NCBI RefSeq assembly: GCF_050624435.1
Contig: NC_134540.1
Span: 108,095,739 to 108,159,738, forward strand
DNA length: 64,000 bases
Direction of reading: 5' to 3'
Source: Tenrec ecaudatus
Lineage: Eukaryota > Chordata > Mammalia > Afrosoricida > Tenrecidae
Within the stretch, counting starts at the first letter, position 1, and the number at the start of each line of letters is the position of its first letter. Below the pieces are notes generated by a model. That model was not told the origin of the DNA, made no database searches, and was given only the letters and a program-made list of their open reading frames with translations. The position numbers and the translations under genes were made by a program. This document shows positions 56,490-64,000 of this stretch, one piece after another.

Positions 56490-56554
56490 TTTTATGTCAT
56501 AATTAAATACAATGTTATTGTATTATGTGGCTGAAAGGTAACCTGGAGTGCTTT

Positions 56555-57815
56555 CAGTTCCCAATTAAAAGGATGGGGATGTCAGAGGCCTGGTAGGGTG
56601 TGATCAAGGGTAATATAATCAAGAAGAATTACTGAAATCCAAATAATGACTGAGCATGATAGTGGGTGAGGTCGTTAATTTATTGTGCCAATTTGGCCAA
56701 TAAACACATGTGGGGTTAATTGAAGGACAGAGAGATAAATGGCTCAGTGAGCCTCACCTTAGGAGTTCTCAGGTCTCTTGCTTTATGATGATAGGACCAG
56801 GGTGCAGCTGCCTTAGCCAGTCCCTGCTTTGGCTGGCAAGGCTCACTTCCTGCAAGACATCCCCGAGGAGAAGTCGCATGGACCTACCCCGATGCAGCCC
56901 TGGGTGCTGGAGCAGCCATGTGGAGACCCCTGCCAGCTCTAAGATGCTTACATGCCCACTGATTCAGCATCATAGTATATGTTTTGTGAGATGGAGGAGG
57001 ACTTTGTGGATTGCTGTCAGACATATGAGTTAATGTTGGACCTGTGGGCTTGGGCAGCAGTGGGTTGGGATGTTTTCTTGATGTACATTTACCTTTATAT
57101 AAAACTCTCTCTTATACATGAGTTTCTGTGAATTTGTTTCTCTAAAGTACCCAGACTAATACAGTGGGACAATAGGAAAGGACTAGGAAGCAAAGGACAT
57201 TTATAGAGGTCTAACTAAAGGCATGTATATATGTAAATATATTTTTATATGAGGATGGGAAAATAGATCTATGTGCACATATTTATAGGTTTAGTATTTA
57301 GTACTCAAGTACTCCCTCCATGCAAGAACACTTTGTTCTATTCAACTGGCATTCCATGATGTTCACCTTTCAGACACGATCGCTGAAGACAAATCTGGTG
57401 AACAAATAAATGTGGTGAAGAAAGCTGATGGAACCTGGCTATCAAAAGATATATCATCTGAGATCTTAATGATTTGAAGGTAAACAAGTGACCATCTAGC
57501 TCAGAAGCAACAAAGCCCACATGGAAGAAGCAGGTGTCAAAGGGATCAGATATTAGGCATCAAAGAACCAAAAAAAATCAAATCATTATGAATGAGGGGG
57601 AGGGCAGATTGAGGACCCAAGACCCATCTGTAGGCAACCAGACCTCCCCTTTACAGAAGGGTCTCAGGAAGGAGACAAGCCAGTCTGGGTACAGTGTATC
57701 CATTATGAAACATACAACTATCTTCTAGTTGCTAAATGCTTCCTCCCTCAATCCCCGGCCCCGCCACTGCCCACTATCATGATCCCAATTCTACCTTACA
57801 AATCTGACTAGACCA
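56555..57815 (+). mobile_element. long-3'UTR L1, truncated at both ends, split by solo LTR
   Basis: 3'UTR sequence from 'gtcagaggcctggtagggtg' (56,581) to 'ctaccttacaaatctgac' (57,791). It lacks the terminal G-rich tract and poly(A) end, so the 3' end was lost, possibly with the hAT fragment that follows. Single 'cacatggaagaagcag' block (57,517). Interrupted by the LTR at 56,667-57,163. Confidence 0.82.
56667..57163 (+). mobile_element. solo LTR (5-bp TSD family), copy 4
   Basis: TG at 56,667 (TGAGGTCG) to CA at 57,163 (CTAATACA). Exact 5-bp duplication GTGGG (56,662-56,666 and 57,164-57,168). Because it sits inside an L1 3'UTR whose uninterrupted sequence is known from other copies, both ends are certain. 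It belongs to the variant branch also seen at 63,018. Confidence 0.93.
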
Positions 57816-57819
57816 CAGA

Positions 57820-57976
57820 TGCATGTGGACGGAGCTGCCTTGAGATGGATAGAGGAGCAGTGGCTCGGTTCCGAAGACCATCAGAAATAATATGTTTTCC
57901 GATGGTCTTCGGTGACCCCTGTGAATGGGTCATTCTACCCCCAAAGGTACCATGACCCACAGATTGAGAACCGCTG
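57820..57976 (+). repeat. SPIN-like hAT fragment
   Basis: Right end GATTGAGAACCGCTG, and a perfect-arm hairpin region 'gaagaccatcagaaa / ttttccgatggtcttc' (57,873 and 57,897). The left end is missing, and the TAGAGGAG / CACTAGCT flanks do not match, so this is a truncated copy. Confidence 0.7.
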
Positions 57977-57984
57977 CACTAGCT

Positions 57985-58744
57985 GAAAAGAACAGTCTGC
58001 TCAGTGTGTTCTACACTCCCTTGAAGGTCTCCTGGGTGCAGTAACCAATTGTGGATGGTAAATTAAGTGCAACGTGTAAAAGAGGAATCAGTGAAGCCAT
58101 CAAAATGAGTACATTGTTTTCCTCACAGTTCTGAGAGGTACGCAGCACACCACACAGAGTCTCAGGAGAGCAGTCTAGAAGCAAGGAAAACACATGGGCG
58201 AACAAGAGAAAGCAAGCAATCACCTGTGGGAAGCCGCTCTTCTTGGTGTCTCAGGCTGGACTTAAACAGTGAGTTGTGCTGGCTAGTGAACATTTACATT
58301 TTACATGTAGATGGGAAGGGGCATGATTCCCAAGGAGATTATCAAAGGGGATCAAGTACAGTTTATTCAGTGTATCAGGCTAGGCCTGAAAATAAGGCAA
58401 GGGTCATGGGCCTATTTCAAGACTTGAGTCTTAAAGGTGTAAGCTCAGAATGTTGAAGCATTAAAATACAAAAGAAATCAACAAAAAACCCAGTAAGAGT
58501 TGTTAATGTACTGTTCTTTGGAATGAGGAAACAGAAATGCATCTGATGTAATGAGCATTATTACAGATGCAGGTCTCACAGCAAGGTAGATATTTGGCCT
58601 GCACCAGGCAAGGCAGGCTAAGGCTAGGAGCGAAGCTGGTGGCTCATCAGCAGCTCTGTCCTCTGGCCCAAATATAAGTTTGGGAACATGACACCTTGTT
58701 GATGTCAGCTTCACCTATTGTTTCTGAAATGATACTGCTCCAGT
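57985..58744. other. unassigned sequence
   Basis: Non-repetitive by inspection, balanced composition. Frames of 70-78 codons on both strands are unremarkable. Confidence 0.45.
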
Positions 58745-59105
58745 GTGTCTCAAAAGCCAGTAAAGAAGAAATTTAAGAATTCTACCAATGATTATAGTCA
58801 GAAATTGACCAAATATGCAATCAAGATCTATTGATAATTATTTGCAATAATATTGGAATGCAAACTTGGAAACAAGGAGGAAGGAACAATAGTTGGAAAA
58901 TATGGTTTTTGTGATAGAACTAAAGCTGGAGATCACATGACAGCATTTTGTAAAACCAAGACTTGTCAGAGCAAATGCCATTTTTCAACAACAAGAAGGT
59001 GACTGTACACATGTATTTCCGCAGATAGAATACACAGAAACTAAGTTGCCCACATCTGTGGGAAAAGACAATGGAAAAGCTCATTATCAGCTGCTAAAAC
59101 CAGAC
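58745..59105 (+). pseudogene. RTE endonuclease fragment
   Basis: Forward. It corresponds to 43,560-44,100 of the other copy: 'agaagaaatttaagaattct' (58,765), 'gatagaactaaagctggaga' (58,913), 'ccacatctgtgggaaaagac' (59,050). Strongly decayed, without a usable frame. Confidence 0.7.
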
Positions 59106-59649
59106 AAGGGCTGGTGAGGCAAGCACAGGAAATTATTCCAGAATCATTAATTTTATAATGCAAAAACCTCTTTGAAGTTCAGTTTTATCATCTGTAAAAT
59201 TATGAATAGTGATTGTGCAATACTCTCCTTGTCTGCCTAATGGGAGAAAGATGGGACTCTCTACTGTCAATAAAGCCATGGAAATGTACAGAGGCGGTTC
59301 TACCCTGGCCTTTAGGGTTGCTATACATTGGCATGAGTTTTGGGTGTGTCTGCCTAACAGGATTAAAGTGTCAAGATAAAGTAAGTAACTTTCTTAGCAA
59401 TGGCAATGGAAAAGAGAAGTGACTTGTCTGGGACCAGAAGCAGCTGCTTAGTAAAGATTTAAAGAAGGTATTCTGAAAATAATTGTGACTATGGGTTAAG
59501 CAAAGATTTCTGAGATATAACACTAAAAGCATAATCAATAAAATAAAAATTATTAAGTTGTGGATAGTATGAATAACTACTATTGTTATCTAATGCCTTA
59601 TCCTTGTCAGCCTTCAGTATGGATTATAACTTAATCTAAACTGTACCAA
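59106..59649. other. short MIR-like and SINE fragments in unassigned sequence
   Basis: 'cagttttatcatctgtaaaa' (59,180) is MIR/L2-tail-like. 59,230-59,345 carries the SINE 3' half ('gggagaaagatgggactctc', 59,241; 'gttgctatacattggcatg', 59,319). The rest is unassigned. Confidence 0.5.
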
Positions 59650-60450
59650 AAAACAACTTCATGATAAGCATAGAAAATATTGATGTTTTCAGAGTTTCAT
59701 TGTACTTGGATCTACCATCAATGCCCACACAAGCAACACTCAGGAAATCATATAATGCGTCTGTGTTCGACTGGGTTTTATATAGAAACAAAACCAATGA
59801 CTCACCTATGTATGAGAAATAATTTTATATCAAGAAGACGTTCCAGTCCAGTCCAACTTAAGTCCATGGTCTAAGGATAGCTGGTGCCTTCTTCAGACTG
59901 ACATAGCTGCAGACTGATGAAACAAAGCGAGAAGCCGGGAGATCACAGGCCAGTGGATGCAAAGTCAAGTGGATCCATTGTTGGTGTGAACATAGCAGGG
60001 CAGCACTCGTAGGATCAGTGGCCCTCATGGAGCCACTCTAGAGGGAGATACAGAATCCAAGTAAACATGAGGGCACAGGGCCAGAGAATCGAGAGGTTCT
60101 CAGTGTTTCTCTCATAAACACACGCACATGCACACATGCGTGCACACATGCGTGCACACACACATACTAAGGAGCATCACTACACTTTATTGACAGATTG
60201 GAATCTAACCTTACCTCCACATAGGTACCATCAAATTGGCACAAAATCCAACTACCACAGTATCATTTGGGACAAATCTACTACTACAAAATATCTCTTT
60301 TAAATGCAAGAAAAAAACATAGATATTACCTTGGGCATTAAAGTGTGCCTGACTCATGCCATTGTATTTTTACTCACTTCATATGCATGTGAAAGCAGTA
60401 TAATGAGTAAGGAAGACCAAATAAGAATCAATACCTTTTGTATAGGAACA
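59650..60450 (+). repeat. RTE fragment split by a solo LTR
   Basis: Forward RTE: 'cttggatctaccatcaatgc' (59,705) before the LTR, then 'tttgggacaaatctactact' (60,267) and 'actcatgccattgtattttt' (60,352) after it. Removing the LTR restores the order found at 11,155-11,345. Confidence 0.8.
59762..60259 (-). mobile_element. solo LTR (5-bp TSD family), copy 5, diverged
   Basis: TG at 59,762 (TGTGTTCGACTGGG) to CA at 60,259 (CTACCACA). Flanks GCGTC and GTATC agree at 3/5; both differences lie at a CpG and are explained by deamination. It contains a CACATGCGTG-rich run (60,121-60,168). The position inside RTE supports the ends. Confidence 0.75.
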
Positions 60451-60769
60451 GAAAAAAAAATCGATCTTGGTTCAGAGACGGGAATGATATCAGAGTCTAT
60501 TTGTGAATGCCCAGTTTACAGAACTCTGGATAGTAATGAAAGATCAAAATCTATTTGCAGAGTCCCGACATGAATAAAATCACTCTGAACATAGTCTGGG
60601 GACTTGGATAGCCTTGCTGTTAGACAGAGAACATTGTAAAGTCGACTAAGGCAGATGTAGTTAGGTTAAAATGTAACACCTCAGCATTTAATCTCCCTTT
60701 TGACCCATTTTAAAATTGTTTCCGTTTTTTCTGCTTTCCCTTTGTTTCTGATTTTTCTGTTTTGTCTGG
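60451..60769. other. unassigned sequence
   Basis: No recognised feature. The boundary with the L1 3'UTR to the right is unclear because the T-rich stretch at 60,690-60,800 could be its degraded tail. Confidence 0.4.
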
Positions 60770-61384
60770 AAATTGTTGAATATTTATAACTGTTGTTGTT
60801 TTTGTCCGGTTTGTGTTTCATCAGTGCTTTACTGCACCCTGATTGATTCATCCCTTCCCATTCCGTCTGTGAAGGGATGTCCCATTGTCTACAGATGGCC
60901 TTTGGATCTCTGCTCCAACCCACCTTGTTCTCAACAATATACTTTGTTTGTTTGTTTTGGGTCTTTGATTACCTGGTCGTGGCGAAACCTCATGATCGCA
61001 CAGGCTGGTGTGTTGTCCTGGTGAAATCTCATGATCGCACAGGCTGGTGTGCTTCTTCTAGGTGGGCCTGCTGCTTCTCTGCTAGATGGCCATGTGTTTA
61101 ATGTAATCTGTTAAGACCCCAGACGCTGTATCTTTTGATAGCCAGGCAACATCAGCTTTCTTCACCACATTTGCTTATGCACCAATTTTGTCTTCAGCAA
61201 TTGTGCCGGGAGGGTGAGCATCACAGAATGCCAGGTTGTTAGAACAAAGTGTTCTTGCATTGAGGGAGGGCATGAGCAGAGGCCCAAAGTCCATCCACAA
61301 TCCCAGTCTAATGCTATATAAATATATTTACATGGGCCAATACCTCTATTGTTATGAATTAATGTATTGACAAATGTACATGCC

Positions 61385-62051
61385 TGGTTAGACAGGATTC
61401 TCTAGAGAGATAAAATCAGATTGCTGATAATTTTATATATATAAAATAATTTTTGCTGATAATTTTATATATATATATAAAGATAGATATATAACACAAG
61501 AAATGAACAGTTAAATTATAAACAGATAGATATATAATACGAGAAATGAACAGCTAAGTTATAAACAGATTTATATATAATACAAGAAATGAACAGTTAA
61601 CGTATAAAGCAGTACAAATGGCTCAGTGTGACTCACTCCTGTGAGAGAGAGTTGTGAGACACTGGCAGTCCCTCAAGTCTTGAGGGCCATCAGGTAGTCC
61701 TCTGTAGAGAGAGCAAGCTAGGCTATCCCAGCACAGGCAGCAAACAGCAAGGCAGGTCACCAACCATCAGACAGGTCACCAACTATCAGTTCTCAGCTCT
61801 GAAGATGTAAATTTCAATCTTGTGGTCTTAAAGGGACCTCAACTTACAGCGACACAGTCCATAGGCTAGGCGTCTCACAGCTAGTGTGCCCTTTAAATTG
61901 AGGCACAGAACAAGTAAGGCAGCTGCACACTGGTCCGATAATTAAAGATCGAGAGACAAGAAAAGCGAGGCTCACCAAGCCACTTATCTCCCCACCCTTC
62001 AATTAATCCCACTTGTGTTTATAGGCCAGGTTGGCACAATAAACTATCTCA
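61385..62051 (-). mobile_element. solo LTR (5-bp TSD family), copy 6, expanded
   Basis: TG at 61,385 to CA at 62,051. Flanks ATGCC (61,380-61,384) and ACGCC (62,052-62,056), 4/5. 667 bp, longer than the ~557-bp copies because an AT-rich unit containing 'agaaatgaacag' is present three times (61,499, 61,541, 61,585), and a 'gctgataattttatatata' unit is doubled (61,422 and 61,454). Confidence 0.88.
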
Positions 62052-63017
62052 ACGCCTATGCTTACATTTCTATCCAAACTTTGCTTCCTAGATCATGCCT
62101 CTGTTTCCTTTCACCTTCCTCCTGCCCCACCATCACTCTTGCCCTACTTCTGCCTCTTAGTAATTCCTTGCATCTAGATTGCTCTTGCTCCAGCACCCCC
62201 AGGATATCTATGTCCTCCTTTTTGTTTATTTTAATTCCCTAGTTGTTCCCTATCTGTGGTTTTGTTTGCTCACCACTGCCTTCCCACCTCATCCTCCCCA
62301 CAGTCCCTCTTGGGATCATCAGTCCTATTGTTTTATTCTTGAGTTTGCTTCATGCCTATCATATATAACCAGGCAACCCAACAATGACAGAGATCAAACA
62401 AAAAGAAAAATTTGAAAAAAATTTTAAAAACAATCCATACATTGTTTCAGGTCTGTCTGCTGACCTTTATGGCTGTCTCCCCACTGGTCCTTGGGGAAAT
62501 CCAGGAGCTGCCCCTCCTCCCAGAAGCCTATATGTGGACTCTTTAGGGGCTTTGTGTCTTTTCTTTGCTCCTGTTGCTGTTGTTATGTTCCCTTCTTGCT
62601 TGCCCCGCTGTGGGGGAATTCAGACTGGATTAACTGCCCACACTGGATCCCCTGTCCTCTATCATGGTATGCTCCAGTGAGGGGACAACATGTCATGAGC
62701 TGTGGTTGGCCCTACAGTCCTCTATGTGCCTTAGCAGCTCCATGCGTGTGTATCATCCTCCAGGCTTGGTGTGCCACTCTGGGGTCTACACCGTCCCTTT
62801 CCCTTTTTCCTTCTTGGTTTGCTCCTGTGTGGGCGTGGCATACTGGCCCCACTCCCCAACCTGTAGGTTTAGTGTTGTCCTCTGTAGTCCTTACATCTAG
62901 GGAGCTAGGGAGGGTGTAAGTTTGGCTCAGATTGTGGCTCTGTAGCCAAATCTTTTCTTGAATTTCTCAAGGTTTGGTGCAAATTGGTGGGGTCTGCGCT
63001 CACAATCCCAACTCTGT

Positions 63018-63527
63018 TGTGTTAGTCTGGGTACATTAGAGAAACAAATCCACAGAAACTCGTGTATAAGAGAGAGTTTTATATAAAGGGTAAGTGCACA
63101 TCAAGAAAACATCCCAACCCAGTGCTGCCCAAGCCCACAAGTCCAACATTAGCCCATATGTCTGACACCAATCCACAAAGTCCTCCTCCGTCTCACAAAA
63201 CATTCACTATGACACTGACTGTAGGAGGAAAGCCAAGCCAGTGAATGTGTAAGCATCTCCGCACTGGAAGGGGTCTCCACATGGCTGCTGCGGCACCCAG
63301 AGCTGCATTGGGGTAGGTGTCTTCTCCTTGGGAATGTCTTTCAGGAAGCGAGCCTTGCCAACTAAAGCAGGGAACTGGCTAAGGCAGCTGCACCCTGGTC
63401 TGGTCTGACCATCAGAAAGCAAGACCTGCGAACTAGAAAGGCGAGGCTCACTAAGCCATTTATCTCTCTGCCCTTCAATTAATCCCACATGTGTTTATCA
63501 GCCATGTTGGCACAATAAACTAACTCA
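63018..63527 (-). mobile_element. solo LTR (5-bp TSD family), copy 7, variant branch
   Basis: TG at 63,018 (TGTGTTAGTCTGGG) to CA at 63,527 (CTAACTCA). Flanks TCTGT (63,013-63,017) and GCTGT (63,528-63,532), 4/5. Its body matches the copy at 56,667 in reverse orientation. The 93-codon minus frame (63,207-63,488) corresponds to part of a 107-codon plus frame in that copy, but this is shared LTR sequence, not a gene. Confidence 0.88.
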
Positions 63528-63729
63528 GCTGTGAAAACACAAACAATACTTTACCCCTGGGAGGGTTAGTGCCCTGCTCGCCAGGGTACCAATATTTCCC
63601 TCCCCTCCACCTTTTTTACCTTCCCCTTCCACGCTTTCCCCTTCTTTGTGTTGGAACAACATGTACCTCCTTGGGTGTGGTCCGACCTCTTCAGACTGCC
63701 TGGACCTCAACCTGTGTAGTGTGAGATAA

Positions 63730-64000
63730 GTGGCTTTTCTTCTGCATCTACTGTGCTGATTTTACTTACCTCAGCAAACGCATGTTGTATTTGTCCTTCT
63801 GTGATTGACTAACTTCTCTAAGCATAATTTCCTCCAACTCTTTCATGAAACGACGTGTTTCATGTGATCATCAGTGCTTTTCAGTGCTGCATAGTGCTCC
63901 ATTTTGTGTATGTGCCACAGTTTACTGATCTAATCATCTATCGATGGACATTTAGGTTGTTTCCCATTCTTTGCAATCGTGAATTGTGCCGCAATAAACA
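63730..64000 (-). repeat. LINE-1 ORF2 end, running off the window
   Basis: Reverse-strand L1: 'ttctgtgattgactaacttc' (63,799), 'ctaagcataatttcctccaa' (63,817) and 'ggacatttaggttgtttccc' (63,946) are the standard L1 block at the end of ORF2. Its 3' side abuts the long 3'UTR at 63,725 without a gap or target duplication. The remainder lies beyond position 64,000. Confidence 0.82.

Larger units (their letters stand above)
60770..63725 (-). mobile_element. old long-3'UTR L1 copy, split by two solo LTRs
   Basis: Reverse-strand 3'UTR in three pieces: 60,770-61,384, 62,057-63,017 and 63,533-63,725. Landmarks: 'gatcgcacaggctggtgtg' twice (60,993 and 61,033), 'cagaatgccaggttgttaga' (61,225), 'gctccagtgaggggacaaca' (about 62,671) and 'gcctggacctcaacctgtgt' (63,699). 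The last piece runs directly into L1 ORF2/3'-end sequence at 63,730, which identifies this long noncoding unit as an L1 3'UTR. Confidence 0.8.

Noticed and set aside
57850..57984. Complete SPIN element with target duplication
   Set aside because: The apparent start CAGTGG at 57,858 does not continue as the SPIN terminus, and the flanks TAGAGGAG and CACTAGCT do not match. Called a fragment instead.
63207..63488. Conserved protein shared by 56,710-57,033 (plus) and 63,207-63,488 (minus)
   Set aside because: The frames look alike because both lie in the same solo LTR family in opposite orientation. LTR copies 1-3 do not encode it and no retroviral gene domain is present.

Overview
This is mammalian nuclear DNA, almost certainly from an afrotherian and most probably a tenrec such as the lesser hedgehog tenrec (inference). 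Three things point there. RTE/BovB-like LINEs and their tRNA-derived SINE partners occur throughout, as in Afrotheria. Two short hAT elements with SPIN-type ends and 8-bp target duplications are present, and tenrec is the afrotherian from which SPIN elements are known. A LINE-1 lineage with an unusually long 3' untranslated region supplies much of the rest. I find no host protein-coding gene, rRNA gene, functional tRNA gene or CRISPR array. Every open frame is under about 175 codons. The recognisable ones are fragments of LINE reverse transcriptase, LINE endonuclease or mariner transposase.

Layout. 0-5 kb: SINE, solo LTR, two RTE fragments, and a mariner split by a solo LTR. 5-9 kb: reverse-strand L1 ORF2 interrupted by an RTE 3' end, then a forward L1 3' end. 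9-10.6 kb: unassigned AT-rich DNA. 10.6-15.8 kb: RTE, then an old reverse L1 3'UTR carrying a SPIN element and a younger forward L1 copy. 16.7-26.4 kb: two internally deleted mariners, two related segments (18.26-18.72 and 23.15-24.54 kb), several L1 3'UTR copies and a candidate palindromic MITE. 26.4-28.5 kb: the longest repeat-free island. 29-35 kb: SINEs, an MLT1-like LTR, RTE, solo LTRs, and a GC-rich unique patch at 33.5 kb. 35-40 kb: a forward L1 (ORF1 and ORF2 remnants) broken by a younger L1 and an RTE. 40-44.3 kb: RTE copies, one split by an L1. 47.1-52 kb: one RTE copy split twice by L1s in opposite orientations. 53-64 kb: old L1 3'UTRs, SINEs, hAT fragments, three more solo LTRs, an RTE, and the end of a reverse-strand L1 that runs off the window.

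Interpretation. The most frequent repeat here is a noncoding unit of up to about 2.25 kb ending in AATAAA and an A-rich tail, with 9-11 bp target duplications and variable 5' truncation. At 63.73 kb an L1 ORF2/3'-end sequence runs straight into the 5' end of an old copy of this unit. The 5' end of the longest copy (47,681) resembles the same junction. I therefore read the unit as the long 3'UTR of a tenrec-lineage L1. A subset carries a tandem duplication of about 245 bp, two copies share a duplicated 3' terminus, and one of these also carries a probable 3' transduction. Nesting gives a relative chronology: old L1, RTE and mariner first; then the solo LTR family, SPIN and the younger long-3'UTR L1s.
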